Shown piece by piece: positions 8,905 through 17,610 of a stretch of 41,987 nucleotides of DNA; position 1 is the stretch's first letter; each line of letters starts with the position of its first letter. Source of the stretch: Cryomorphaceae bacterium (GTDB taxonomy: Bacteria; Bacteroidota; Bacteroidia; Flavobacteriales; Crocinitomicaceae); the NCBI GenBank assembly GCA_021298235.1, contig JAJTDX010000038.1:1-41987 (forward strand), in the 5' to 3' direction. The notes beneath the pieces are model-generated. The model was not told the DNA's origin, made no database searches, and was given only the letters and a program-made list of their open reading frames with translations. The position numbers and the translations under genes are program-made.

Positions 8905-9846
8905 ATGAAAGTAACAGTAGTAGGAGCAGGGAACGTAGGAGCAACATGTGCAGATGTTCTGGCTCACAGGGAAATTGCCAACGAAATCGTTTTGTTGGAT
9001 ATTAAAGAGGGATTTGCTGAAGGAAAAGCATTGGATATCTGGCAAACAGCGCCAGTCAATTTGTATGATTCCCGAACTATCGGATCAACAAACGATTATT
9101 CAAAAACTGCAGATTCTGACGTGGTAGTAATTACCTCAGGTTTGCCACGTAAGCCCGGAATGTCTCGTGATGACCTAATCGCTACGAATGCTGGTATTGT
9201 TAAAACAGTTACCGAAAACGTCATTAAACATTCTCCGAATGCAATTATCATTATTGTTTCCAATCCACTTGACGTAATGACCTATTGTTCGTATTTGACA
9301 GCTAAAGTTGATTCAAAGAAAGTTTTTGGAATGGCAGGTATCCTGGATACAGCGCGATACCGTGCTTTTCTTGCTGAAGAGCTGAATGTTTCTCCAAAGG
9401 ATATCCAGGCAGTTTTGATGGGTGGACACGGTGATACAATGGTTCCACTCCCAAGGTACACTACGGTTGGTGGTATTCCTGTAACGGAGATGATCGGTGA
9501 AGAAAAATTGAACGAGATCATTGAGCGTACTAAGTTCGGTGGTGGTGAGATCGTGAAACTTTTGGGTACGTCTGCATGGTATGCTCCGGGTGCTGCAGCT
9601 GCTCAAATGGTGGAGGCCGTAATCCGTGATCAGAAGCGCGTATTCCCAGTGTGTGCATGGTTGCAAGGAGAGTATGGAATGAAAGATATTTATCTTGGTG
9701 TTCCGGTAATTCTTGGCAAAAATGGTATCGAACGCATTATAGAATTGGATCTGAATGCAGATGAACGTAAATTGTTGGAAGAATCAGCTGTTGCTGTAAA
9801 AGGAGTGATGGATGTGTTGGATAATATGAACGTTGCTAACGCATAA
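8905..9846 (+). CDS. mdh: Malate dehydrogenase (LDH-like, NAD-dependent)
   Basis: Interconverts malate and oxaloacetate in the TCA cycle. The Rossmann motif VGAGNVGA is at residues 6-13, and Asp32 (LLDIKEG) indicates preference for NAD. Substrate-binding arginines are in GLPRKPGMSR (Arg82, Arg88) and near Arg151; Arg in the 82 region distinguishes malate from lactate dehydrogenases. Asn120 (VSNPLDVMTY) and catalytic His175 (GGHGDTMVP) are present. The 313-residue length matches the bacterial LDH-like MDH class. It is monocistronic: divergent from the sigma factor and followed by a strong terminator. Confidence 0.96.
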   Translation: MKVTVVGAGNVGATCADVLAHREIANEIVLLDIKEGFAEGKALDIWQTAPVNLYDSRTIGSTNDYSKTADSDVVVITSGLPRKPGMSRDDLIATNAGIVKTVTENVIKHSPNAIIIIVSNPLDVMTYCSYLTAKVDSKKVFGMAGILDTARYRAFLAEELNVSPKDIQAVLMGGHGDTMVPLPRYTTVGGIPVTEMIGEEKLNEIIERTKFGGGEIVKLLGTSAWYAPGAAAAQMVEAVIRDQKRVFPVCAWLQGEYGMKDIYLGVPVILGKNGIERIIELDLNADERKLLEESAVAVKGVMDVLDNMNVANA

Positions 9847-9872
9847 AGCCAATCATAATTTTGTAAAAGAGA

Positions 9873-9898
9873 GGGAATACGAAAGTGTTCCCTTTTTT
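9873..9898 (+). terminator. Intrinsic terminator of mdh
   Basis: An 8-bp stem, GGGAATAC (9873-9880) with GTGTTCCC (9885-9892) including one G-T pair, closes a GAAA tetraloop and is followed directly by six T (9893-9898). It begins 26 bases after the mdh stop. The T-tract overlaps the stop codon of the convergent beta-helix gene. Confidence 0.88.
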
Positions 9899-11300
9899 AG
9901 TTTTCGTAGGCGCCAATATCCGGAATGGGTGATCTGAACGTTCCTTTGATATCTAAGTTTCCTGGAGGGCTTCCCAGTGAGGCATCCGCATGGTTGTTCA
10001 AGGAGGAGCTTGTTGGAAAGAGGAAGTCATAGACGTCCACATCATTGAACAAAGGGTTGGAATTCCAATAAATATTGCTGTAATAACTTTCTGTGGCTGG
10101 AGCTTCCCTTTTTATTACACAGTTTCTGATGTCGAATGAAAGTGTGATGGCAGCTTCACTCAATGTATCAAATACCATTTCAGTGGTTTCATTTCCGTAA
10201 ATCACAGAATTGTAGATGCTTCCCTCATTTATAGATCCAACGTTGACTGTTCCAGTAGCGTAGTCATTGTAATAATTGCTAATTCCCACAGCAGGCGTTC
10301 CACTGCCACCACTGCCATACCCAAGAAGGTTACAATGGTTTAGAAGAAAATCAGATCCCTCAAGCACGAGAAGCGCATGATTTCCATTTTTTGAAATGAC
10401 ACAATTTTCAGCTTTCAATTTGGTGCCTGAATACAGAAATAACCCATAACGTGCATTGTTCTGAATAATCGTGTTGGTAAGATTCAAGGTGTATCCAGCA
10501 AAAGAATTATCTCTTGAAAACATGTGAATTCCTGCTGTACCATTTTTAATGATCGCGTAATTTATTGTTGATGGCCTCGCCTGATGGAGGTAGATTCCAT
10601 AGTATTGACCGGACACATCATCGTACAAGGACTCCAAACGATCGCCTTGAAAGGTTACTTCATTTCCAAGTGTTCCTTCAATGTTCAATGTTCCTTTGTA
10701 CACATAAAGGATGGCATTTTTATGAAGGTAGACATCCGTTCCTGAGGGTATAGTTAAGGTTTTCGCTGAGTCAACAGCTGCATATCCATAAATGACATGT
10801 GGTTTGTCGTTAAACCAGGGATTGTCTACGTCATCATTCAAATCGTTGAAATGGAAATAGGCATCCTGTCCCCAAACGGCTAGTTTGACATATTGATCTT
10901 TTCCATTTGTTCTGAAACGAATGGAATCCTCTACAATCATCGGCAGGTTTTGATTATTCACATTGAGCGTTACCTCGACAAAAGCAAACAAACTGTCTTT
11001 TCCTTCGATTTCAATTCCTTCAATAAAATCTCCCTGAAGTCCGTCGATGTTCATTCGAAATGGAGATGCATCACCCCCCATGAGCTGAATTTCGTCGATT
11101 CTGACTGTTTTATTTTCGTTGTTGTAAATTTTAAATTGTTGAGTTGTTGAGCCAACCGTAGTGAAAACCGTATCGAAAACAAGCGTATCGACGGAGAAGG
11201 CCAGGTTTTTTTTCGAGGTGAGAATGGCCTTTTTACACCCTGTGAGTGACACAGAGGAAAGGACAAAGCAAGTCACAAAAAAGTAAAAAACGACTCTCAA
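9897..11300 (-). CDS. Right-handed beta-helix lipoprotein
   Basis: A 467-residue surface or periplasmic lipoprotein. The signal sequence ends in lipobox SLTGC with Cys at residue 22. Residues 30-140 are beta-rich (FDTVFTTVGSTTQQFKIYNN, an Ig-like or ASH-type fold). From about 180 the chain shows parallel beta-helix repeats (TIPSGTDVYLHKNAILYVYK, GTLNIEGTLG, then a run of short Asn-rich turns) and it ends PDIGAYEN, a common ending of Bacteroidota right-handed beta-helix proteins. The only plausible start is TTG at 11300: an in-frame stop lies four codons upstream, and a GTG further in would cut the signal peptide short. Function is not known; such folds often bind polysaccharide. Confidence 0.8.
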   Translation of the reverse strand: MRVVFYFFVTCFVLSSVSLTGCKKAILTSKKNLAFSVDTLVFDTVFTTVGSTTQQFKIYNNENKTVRIDEIQLMGGDASPFRMNIDGLQGDFIEGIEIEGKDSLFAFVEVTLNVNNQNLPMIVEDSIRFRTNGKDQYVKLAVWGQDAYFHFNDLNDDVDNPWFNDKPHVIYGYAAVDSAKTLTIPSGTDVYLHKNAILYVYKGTLNIEGTLGNEVTFQGDRLESLYDDVSGQYYGIYLHQARPSTINYAIIKNGTAGIHMFSRDNSFAGYTLNLTNTIIQNNARYGLFLYSGTKLKAENCVISKNGNHALLVLEGSDFLLNHCNLLGYGSGGSGTPAVGISNYYNDYATGTVNVGSINEGSIYNSVIYGNETTEMVFDTLSEAAITLSFDIRNCVIKREAPATESYYSNIYWNSNPLFNDVDVYDFLFPTSSSLNNHADASLGSPPGNLDIKGTFRSPIPDIGAYEN

Positions 11301-11389
11301 AACGTGTAATTAGAATTAATTTGTTTAGTTAACGCAACAAAGGTCACATTATTTTCATTGTAAAAATGAAGATATTTAAAAGAAAGTCA

Positions 11390-11397
11390 TAAATTTG
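11390..11397 (+). promoter_or_regulatory. Candidate -7 box for the L31 gene
   Basis: TAAATTTG fits the Bacteroidota -7 consensus TAnnTTTG, 38 bases before the L31 start in the divergent intergenic region. No TTG lies at the usual 19-21 base distance upstream, so only half the promoter is supported. Confidence 0.45.
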
Positions 11398-11435
11398 CAA
11401 CCCGATTTAAGGGAAAGAAATACAAAATTGATTTT

Positions 11436-11690
11436 ATGAAAAAAGATATCCATCCAGAAGATTACAGACTCGTAGTGTTTAAAGACATGTCTAATGAGTA
11501 CAGCTTTATCTGTCCTTCTTGTGCTTCCTCAAACGAGACCATCAAATGGGAAGATGGCAATGAATATCCTTTGGTGAAATTGGATATTTCTCACAAATCA
11601 CATCCATTCTTTACAGGTATTCAACAATTCGTGGATACCGCTGGTAGAATTGATAAATTCAAAAATCGTTACGGACGCCACCTTAAGTAA
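11436..11690 (+). CDS. rpmE2: 50S ribosomal protein L31, type B
   Basis: An 84-residue ribosomal protein of the large subunit. [20 protein letters not shown] is the diagnostic opening; SHPFFTG and [15 protein letters not shown] are the conserved C-terminal segments. The four-cysteine zinc ribbon of type A L31 is absent, leaving one CPSC at about residues 26-29, so this is the zinc-independent type B or a form with a relic pair. It is monocistronic with its own terminator. Confidence 0.95.
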   Translation: MKKDIHPEDYRLVVFKDMSNEYSFICPSCASSNETIKWEDGNEYPLVKLDISHKSHPFFTGIQQFVDTAGRIDKFKNRYGRHLK

Positions 11691-11716
11691 TCAGGGTGAT
11701 CCATTCATAGTGCTTG

Positions 11717-11743
11717 GCCTTCTGGTTTCCGGAAGGCTTTTTT
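11717..11743 (+). terminator. Intrinsic terminator of the L31 gene
   Basis: A 9-bp GC-rich stem, GCCTTCTGG (11717-11725) with CCGGAAGGC (11729-11737), has one T-G pair and a TTT loop. It is followed by six T (11738-11743) and begins 26 bases after the L31 stop. Confidence 0.92.
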
Positions 11744-11788
11744 CGTTCTTTTAGCGAAACTTAACAAGAGATATTCCGTTCATAACCT

Positions 11789-11796
11789 TAACTTTG
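11789..11796 (+). promoter_or_regulatory. Candidate -7 box directly before the WG-repeat gene
   Basis: TAACTTTG is an exact match to TAnnTTTG and ends 9 bases before ATG 11806. If used, the transcript would have almost no 5' leader. No TTG at the -33 position is visible. Confidence 0.5.
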
Positions 11797-11805
11797 AAGG
11801 GATTA

Positions 11806-13881
11806 ATGCCGCGTTTTACCAGATACATAGTTCTCCTGTTGGTGCTTATGGTCCAACCGGTTTTTGCATCTCGAATTTCAAAAGGATTTGAGGCATTGAA
11901 GATCTACAATTATTTTAAAGCGAAACAATGTTTTGAACGCTCTGTAAAAAGGCACCCTGCTGCGGCAACATTTGGTTTAGCTACTATCTATTACCGTAAA
12001 GACAATCCATTTCACAACCTTGACTCTGCACTCAGGCATATTCTTTTAGCAGACAGTACTTATCAGTTGTTGAAGGAGGATCAAAAGCAGGAGTATAAAA
12101 AGTATTATGCAGAATTTGATTATGTGAACATACTTGTATTAAAAACTAGAATAAGCTCAGCCTTTTATCAATTTGTGGAGAAAAAGAACACTATTGAGGT
12201 CTACAATGAATTCATCTCTCGGCATCCATGGGCAAATGAATTTTACACTGCTACTCATAAAAGAGATTCTCTTGCATATGATCTGACCCTTCGTTCCAAT
12301 CGAGCATCTTCCTTCGAGAAATTCATGATTGATTACCCATTTAGTGAATATTTCAATCAGGCAAAACTCAAATTTGACGACCTCAATTATGCTGAATTTA
12401 CACAAAAGGGAACCTTGGGTAAGTACCTCGAGTTTATTCAGAAATTTCCTTCAAGTTCACATTCAGGCCATGCAGAGGATAAGGTGTATGATATGAGTAC
12501 GATCAACAATACGTTGGAGGAATACCATGCGTTTTTGAAAAGTTTTCCAATGAATAGAAATGCCGGTTTGGCATGGAAAAAGATTTACCAGCTGTACATG
12601 ACTGATTTTTCCGAAAATCGGATCGAGGAATTCAGAACAAACTTTCCGGAGTATCCCTACGTCAGTGAGCTCGAACTTGATGTAAAGAATTCGAAGCTTC
12701 AGTTATTGCCATTTAATCGTGGAGGTAGTTTTGGATTTATGGATTACGATGGGAATATAATTATATCCCCAGAGTATGAGCAGGCTGCTGATTTTCACGA
12801 GGGACTCGCATTGGTTGTTAAAGACGGTAAATATGGTTTTATTGATAAAGGAAATAAACTTGTAGTACCATTTTTATATTCTTCTGCCAGTGACTTTGAA
12901 AAAGGACGCTCGGTAGTACAATTTGAGGATAAGTATGGAATGATTGATCGATCCGGAAAAGTTATTTTCCCTTTTGCGCAAAGAGACAGTCTTTTCGGTT
13001 ATTATGATCAAGAGTTCAATTTGCGTATTCCGGAACGATTTCAGGAGGCTTTTCCATTTATTGACAGTATGGCAAAAGTTCAGATTAACGAACAACAGGC
13101 ATTCATTGATGTCTATGGTTCTTTTGTTGTAGCTCCGGGGTATGAAGAAATTGAGTTTTTCAGTGATACCCTGCTAATTTTCAAAGATTCAGGTCTTTAT
13201 GGTTTAATGAAATTGAACGGAGAGGTACTATTAGCCGCTCAATTTGATCGTGTTCTCAAGCCCGTTATTGACCGAACAATGGTTGTTCAAAATGGTAAAA
13301 TAGGGTATATCGACCTTTCAGGAAACATGGTCATTGCTCCACAGTTTGAACTGTTCCCAAATTATATTGCGCGCGGACAGTTTAGTTCTAATTTGACAGT
13401 AATACGTTCGAAAGGTAAATACGGATTAATGGATAAAAACGGAAAAACAATTCTTGCACCCACATTTAATGATTTGGGGGATGTCTCTTCTCTCATGGCA
13501 TTTTCGAAAGGGAAAGGATGGGGATACACAGATCTGTTGGGAAAAGTTATAATTCCACCAACCTATTCTTATGCGGAAAGTTTTAGTTCAGGTTCAGCGA
13601 TTGTTGAGCTGGATGGATTCCAGGGACTCATAGACCAAACAGGTAAAGAGCTCTTGCCACTCAAGTATACATCTCTGGCCAGATTGGGTAAAGAATATTT
13701 GGTTGTAACGGATGGTCAAAAAATGGGATTGTGCACCTCAAAAGGAAAAGAGCTCATTCCAATGGAATATGACTCTATTCGAAATGTCAAGGAAGGTTTA
13801 TTTGTTCTTTTGAAAAACGGAGAATTATCTTACTTTAACGTTTCAAACGGGACATTCATAATACCGCGGCTGAATGAATAG
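11806..13881 (+). CDS. WG-repeat beta-propeller-like secreted protein with TPR-like N-terminal region
   Basis: I start at ATG 11806, which puts a signal peptide (ending QPVFAS) at the N-terminus; an in-frame TTG at 11794 adds four residues. Residues about 25-300 are alpha-helical with TPR-like units (FEALKIYNYFKAKQCFERSV). From about 305 to the end run WG (KWG) repeats of about 34 residues, for example GKYGFIDKGNKLVVPFLY and GKIGYIDLSGNMVIAPQF, about eleven units in all. One unit (DKYGMIDRSGKVIFPFAQRD) is only 20 residues, some 14 shorter than its neighbours. Functions of WG-repeat proteins are mostly unknown. Its last 8 bases overlap the TonB-like gene, so the two are translationally linked. 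Confidence 0.82.
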   Translation: MPRFTRYIVLLLVLMVQPVFASRISKGFEALKIYNYFKAKQCFERSVKRHPAAATFGLATIYYRKDNPFHNLDSALRHILLADSTYQLLKEDQKQEYKKYYAEFDYVNILVLKTRISSAFYQFVEKKNTIEVYNEFISRHPWANEFYTATHKRDSLAYDLTLRSNRASSFEKFMIDYPFSEYFNQAKLKFDDLNYAEFTQKGTLGKYLEFIQKFPSSSHSGHAEDKVYDMSTINNTLEEYHAFLKSFPMNRNAGLAWKKIYQLYMTDFSENRIEEFRTNFPEYPYVSELELDVKNSKLQLLPFNRGGSFGFMDYDGNIIISPEYEQAADFHEGLALVVKDGKYGFIDKGNKLVVPFLYSSASDFEKGRSVVQFEDKYGMIDRSGKVIFPFAQRDSLFGYYDQEFNLRIPERFQEAFPFIDSMAKVQINEQQAFIDVYGSFVVAPGYEEIEFFSDTLLIFKDSGLYGLMKLNGEVLLAAQFDRVLKPVIDRTMVVQNGKIGYIDLSGNMVIAPQFELFPNYIARGQFSSNLTVIRSKGKYGLMDKNGKTILAPTFNDLGDVSSLMAFSKGKGWGYTDLLGKVIIPPTYSYAESFSSGSAIVELDGFQGLIDQTGKELLPLKYTSLARLGKEYLVVTDGQKMGLCTSKGKELIPMEYDSIRNVKEGLFVLLKNGELSYFNVSNGTFIIPRLNE

Positions 13882-14644
13882 GATCAATCAGGTCATAGAG
13901 CAATACAAATTTGCAATTATTGCGGTGGTTGCTGTATACATTGGAATTTTCATGTATCTGCAAATGGAAACCTATGAACAATCGTTCGAGATACAACCGT
14001 TTTTTGAGGAGCCAAGAATTGAGGTACCTGAGGAAGAGGTAAAACTAAAGCCTGAAAATATTCAGTTGCCACCGGAATTTCAGCCCGGAGATGTGAAAAA
14101 CATTTCTAGAGATGTCAACGATAAACGAAAGCGATCTGACAAAGACTGGTCTGAGAATATTCCTACGGAAGATGGGGCGTCTAAGGCTAAGGATTATGAA
14201 AAGAAATTATTTGATGAAACAGGAGGTGACGCAAAGAGACGTGCTATGATGCAGGAGATGGAAGAGCGAAAGAAAGATCAAAGTGCAAAAAGTAATCAAA
14301 AGTCAGAACAATCATCAAACACTAAAGGAGGAAATACAGCCTATTCAGGGAATGTGATGGTGGATTGGTCGCTCAGTAGCCGAACGCCTCATCAGAACAA
14401 TAACTGGTGGATACGAAACCCGGGATATACCTGTGGGTATGGTGCCTCCGGAAGGGTTACGGTGTACATTAAAGTCAATCAGGCAGGAAATGTCATTAGC
14501 GCTTCTCCGGTGGCATCTTCAGGTTCAAACCAATGTATGATCGATCAGGCGGTAGCTTATGCAAAGAAATCGAGGTTCAATTATTCTGCATCTGCTTCAG
14601 CGCAGCAGGAAGGAACGATCACCTATACCTTCGTTTCGCAATAA
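13874..14644 (+). CDS. TonB-like protein (single membrane helix, periplasmic spacer, C-terminal TonB fold)
   Basis: A 256-residue inner-membrane protein. A short cytoplasmic head is followed by one membrane helix (about residues 14-30, FAIIAVVAVYIGIFMYL). The periplasmic spacer is rich in Glu, Pro and Lys (RIEVPEEEVKLKPENIQLPP), then Lys and Gln. The C-terminal domain (about 165-256) has the pattern of TonB or gliding-type energy transducers: GRVTVYIKVNQAGNVISASP, then a Cys-containing AVAYAKKSRFNYS segment and a last strand EGTITYTFVS. Such proteins carry proton-motive energy across the periplasm to outer-membrane partners. The start overlaps the WG-repeat gene by 8 bases. Confidence 0.78.
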   Translation: MNRINQVIEQYKFAIIAVVAVYIGIFMYLQMETYEQSFEIQPFFEEPRIEVPEEEVKLKPENIQLPPEFQPGDVKNISRDVNDKRKRSDKDWSENIPTEDGASKAKDYEKKLFDETGGDAKRRAMMQEMEERKKDQSAKSNQKSEQSSNTKGGNTAYSGNVMVDWSLSSRTPHQNNNWWIRNPGYTCGYGASGRVTVYIKVNQAGNVISASPVASSGSNQCMIDQAVAYAKKSRFNYSASASAQQEGTITYTFVSQ

Positions 14645-14725
14645 AAATTTGGACAGGGTTATCCCGATATAAACCCTATTTTTGTTGAGTCATTCCATGC
14701 GCATGAATCTCAAGAGATAGGTGTT

Positions 14726-15388
14726 GTGCTTATCAGCGGGGAAGGGCCTTCACCAAAAGATGGTGGGTGGGCTTTTTGTTCGGGAGGAGACCAACGCGTT
14801 CGTTCAACTACTGGATACAAAGGTGAAGATGGCGTGAATCGTTTCAATATTTTGGATGTGCAACGACAGATTCGTTTCATGAATAAGGTGGTGATTGCAG
14901 TTGTTCCAGGTTGGGCTGTTGGAGGAGGACATAGCTTACACGTGGTTTGTGATTTAACCATTGCGAGCAAGGAACATGCAGTATTTAAGCAAACTGATGT
15001 TGATGTGGCAAGTGTGGACGGTGGATTTGGTTCGGCGTACCTTGCTAGACAAGTTGGACAAAAGCGTGCACGGGAGATCTTCTTTCTAGGGCGATCCTAC
15101 TCGGCACAAGAGGCTTTCGACATGGGCATGGTGAATGCCGTGGTTCCGCATGATGAATTGGAGCAAACTGCTTTTGAATGGGCTCAGGAAATTCTTACAA
15201 AAAGTCCAACCGCAGTAAAAATGGCCAAATTTGGATTTAACCTGATCGATGACGGATTAGTAGGACAACAAGTGTATGCCGGTGAGGCAACACGACTTTT
15301 ATACATGACCGAAGAAGCTGTAGAAGGACGAAATGCCTTTCTTGAAAAACGTAAACGCGACTTTTCGAAGTTTCCAAAATTCCCATGA
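14726..15388 (+). CDS. menB: 1,4-dihydroxy-2-naphthoyl-CoA synthase, N-terminally truncated
   Basis: MenB closes the naphthoate ring in menaquinone synthesis. The body is canonical: SGEGPSPKDG, FCSGGDQ, VVPGWAVGGGHSLHVVCDL (oxyanion-hole region), DGGFGSAYLARQVGQKRARE, and EATRLLYMTEEAVEGRNAFL at the end. The first usable start is GTG 14726, only 220 residues, against about 270-280 in the family. The in-frame sequence upstream (14687-14725, SFHAHESQEIGVV) still resembles MenB, but before that nothing in any frame matches the missing 45-50 residues, and the TonB-like gene ends at 14644. The 5' end and intergenic region appear deleted. Activity is doubtful unless an intact copy exists elsewhere. 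The stop overlaps the next start by 4 bases. Confidence 0.85.
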   Translation: MLISGEGPSPKDGGWAFCSGGDQRVRSTTGYKGEDGVNRFNILDVQRQIRFMNKVVIAVVPGWAVGGGHSLHVVCDLTIASKEHAVFKQTDVDVASVDGGFGSAYLARQVGQKRAREIFFLGRSYSAQEAFDMGMVNAVVPHDELEQTAFEWAQEILTKSPTAVKMAKFGFNLIDDGLVGQQVYAGEATRLLYMTEEAVEGRNAFLEKRKRDFSKFPKFP

Positions 15389-16392
15389 TGAACGTAGTTC
15401 CACTTTTTACTAAAACTCGATTTGTTGCGATTTCCGTTTTTTCGGGGTTGGGACTGCTAGCGGTTTCTTTCAATCCCCTGTCCCAACAGAAGTCCTCTGA
15501 TCGCAAGGAGTTTACGGGAACCAACGAACGTAAATACATTACTGAAAATGTAATTATTTTAGTGATTGACGGTCCAAGAATGAGTGAAACTTTCGGAGAT
15601 ACCAGTTATCAATACATTCCGAATCTCGCACATGTGCTTGCACCACAGGGAGTATTGCTGAAAAATTTCAGAAATAATGGCCCAACCTATACCAATGCCG
15701 GGCATACAGCGATTACCACAGGGGTCTATCAGAAAATAAATAACTCCGGATTAGAGCTTCCTAAAAATCCATCGATGTTCCAATATTTTCTGAAAGAAAA
15801 AAACATTTCTAAAGAGAAAGCGTGGATCATTGCGAGTAAAGGGAAATTAAATATTTTGTCCAATACAAAAGAAAAATGTTGGAAAAATCAATACCAACCT
15901 TCATCTTTTTGTGGAGTAAATGGTTCTGGTGCAGGGTATACTTCAGATGAGAAAAATTTTGCAGATGCACTGCGAATATTAGGCGAGCATCACCCCAAAC
16001 TTACGTTGATCAATTTATTGGAGGTTGATGTTTGCGGTCATGCCAACCTCTGGGAACGGTACCTCAATGCCATCCGAAAAACGGACCAGAAAGCTCTCGA
16101 ATTATGGAACTTCATTGAAAATGATTCCATCTATAAGGGCAAGACTACACTGTTTATAACCAATGATCATGGGCGGCATTTGAACGGACGGAGAGATGGA
16201 TTCATCAGTCATGGCGATAATTGTGAAGGTTGCCGTTCAATTTATTTGGTGGCGCTCGGCCCTGACTTCAAAAAGAACGTTTCTCTTCCCAACAAATACG
16301 AGCAGATAGACATCAGCAGAACCATTGCTGAAATGTTGCATTTTGAGTTCCCGGTTAGTCAGGGGAAGGTTATGACGGATATTTTTAAGTGA
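15385..16392 (+). CDS. Alkaline phosphatase superfamily protein (phosphodiesterase/sulfatase-like), exported
   Basis: A 335-residue enzyme of the alkaline phosphatase fold. An N-terminal hydrophobic segment (about 10-30) suggests export or membrane anchoring. Metal and catalytic positions: VIILVIDGPRMSE (first metal Asp), GPTYTNAGHTAITTGVY (candidate Thr nucleophile), DVCGHANLWERY (Asp and His), ITNDHGRH (Asp-His pair) and a later SHGDNC (His). This pattern fits type I phosphodiesterase or phosphonoacetate-hydrolase-like enzymes; the substrate cannot be told. Translation is coupled to menB through an ATGA overlap. It is convergent with the dehydrogenase to the right. Confidence 0.8.
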   Translation: MMNVVPLFTKTRFVAISVFSGLGLLAVSFNPLSQQKSSDRKEFTGTNERKYITENVIILVIDGPRMSETFGDTSYQYIPNLAHVLAPQGVLLKNFRNNGPTYTNAGHTAITTGVYQKINNSGLELPKNPSMFQYFLKEKNISKEKAWIIASKGKLNILSNTKEKCWKNQYQPSSFCGVNGSGAGYTSDEKNFADALRILGEHHPKLTLINLLEVDVCGHANLWERYLNAIRKTDQKALELWNFIENDSIYKGKTTLFITNDHGRHLNGRRDGFISHGDNCEGCRSIYLVALGPDFKKNVSLPNKYEQIDISRTIAEMLHFEFPVSQGKVMTDIFK

Positions 16393-16442
16393 GAGTAGTT
16401 GCCGCAGAATTTGCAATCTGCGATAAGTATCGAAACAAAAGC

Positions 16443-17333
16443 TTACTTCTTAAAATTGCCAGCCACCACAAGGTCCTTCGTGCCATGGGTCCAGGAGTAG
16501 AAACCTTCACCGGATTTAACTCCTTTTTTACCCGCAGTCACCATATTCACTAACAGTGGACACGGCGCATATTTTGGATTTCCAAACCCATCGTGAAGTA
16601 CTTCAAGGATTGCTAAGCACACATCCAAACCAATGAAATCTGCCAGTTGAAGCGGTCCCATGGGATGCGCCATTCCAAGCTTCATTACCGTATCGATTTC
16701 TTCTACGCCTGCAACACCTTCAAAAAGGGTGTAAATCGCTTCGTTGATCATAGGCATCAGAATACGATTGGCCACAAAGCCAGGATAATCGTTTACCTCA
16801 ACAGGAACCTTATTGAGTTTACTCGACGTTTCCATGATGAGGTTGGTCACCTCGTCAGAAGTAGAATAGCCCCGAATGATCTCTACCAGTTTCATGACCG
16901 GAACCGGATTCATGAAGTGCATGCCGATCACTTTATCTGCACGATTCGTAGCGGCCGCAATCTTTGTAATAGAAATCGAAGACGTGTTTGTCGCAAGGAT
17001 CACTTCAGGAGCTGTAAATTTATCCAGATCTGCAAAGATCTTCAGTTTCAAATCCACATTTTCAGTTGCTGCTTCAACAACTAAATCCACATTTTTCACG
17101 CCTTCTTCGATAGAGGTGAAGGTTGTTAGATTGTTCAATGTAGCTTGTTTATCTGCCTCGGTAATTGCTTCTTTGGCTACCTGACGGTCCAAATTCTTTC
17201 CGATGGTCGCCATTCCACGATCCAACGATGCTTGAGAAATATCGATCAGCGAAACCTTATATCCAAACTGGGCAAACACATGAGCGATTCCATTTCCCAT
17301 TGTTCCGGCACCGATAACAGCTATATTTTTCAT
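16443..17333 (-). CDS. 3-hydroxybutyryl-CoA (3-hydroxyacyl-CoA) dehydrogenase
   Basis: Oxidises the 3-hydroxy group of short-chain acyl-CoA with NAD. The N-terminal Rossmann domain has VIGAGTMGNGIA (residues 6-17) and Asp31 for NAD. Catalytic residues are His139 and Glu151 within GMHFMNPVPVMKLVE, with Ser118 and Asn116 (TNTSS) before them. The C-terminal helical domain begins at NDYPGFVANRILMPMINEA and includes MGPLQLADFIGLDVCL. The 296-residue length is that of stand-alone HbdA/PaaH proteins. It is monocistronic, with a -7 box TATATTTG about 20 bases upstream. Confidence 0.94.
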   Translation of the reverse strand: MKNIAVIGAGTMGNGIAHVFAQFGYKVSLIDISQASLDRGMATIGKNLDRQVAKEAITEADKQATLNNLTTFTSIEEGVKNVDLVVEAATENVDLKLKIFADLDKFTAPEVILATNTSSISITKIAAATNRADKVIGMHFMNPVPVMKLVEIIRGYSTSDEVTNLIMETSSKLNKVPVEVNDYPGFVANRILMPMINEAIYTLFEGVAGVEEIDTVMKLGMAHPMGPLQLADFIGLDVCLAILEVLHDGFGNPKYAPCPLLVNMVTAGKKGVKSGEGFYSWTHGTKDLVVAGNFKK

Positions 17334-17352
17334 TTTTCAAATTTAAGTGAGA

Positions 17353-17360
17353 CAAATATA
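17353..17360 (-). promoter_or_regulatory. Candidate -7 box for the 3-hydroxyacyl-CoA dehydrogenase gene
   Basis: On the minus strand this reads TATATTTG, an exact TAnnTTTG match, ending 19 bases before the start codon. No TTG stands at the expected -33 distance. Confidence 0.45.
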
Positions 17361-17610
17361 CAAAGCCATCTGATATACACCGATAGAAATGCGATTTAAC
17401 CTAGAGCAAGGCAGAATCATGTAGTACGACATTTATGCAGTGAATAGGGTTGGATTTTTAGTGACACGAAAAGACGGACCCCGAATTCTTCATACACACA
17501 TCAATAGTTTACGAAATTAAAGTCAATTGATTATTTGACCACCATCATAGGAACTTCAAAGAAACACAAGCAAATTTGAAGAAAATGTCTAATTGATAAT
17601 CCAATTAAAA

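Noticed and set aside
11511..11522. CPSC in L31 as a zinc ribbon
   Set aside because: Zinc-binding L31 needs four Cys, and the second pair is absent. The rest of the protein is type B.
16403..16422. Inverted repeat CGCAGA / TCTGCG between two convergent genes as a terminator
   Set aside because: The stem is 6 bp with an 8-base loop, and no T-run follows on either strand.
16647..17399. Three open frames (145, 102 and 84 codons) opposite the 3-hydroxyacyl-CoA dehydrogenase gene
   Set aside because: They have no family motifs, and the opposite strand encodes a complete canonical enzyme. They are shadows of its codon use.
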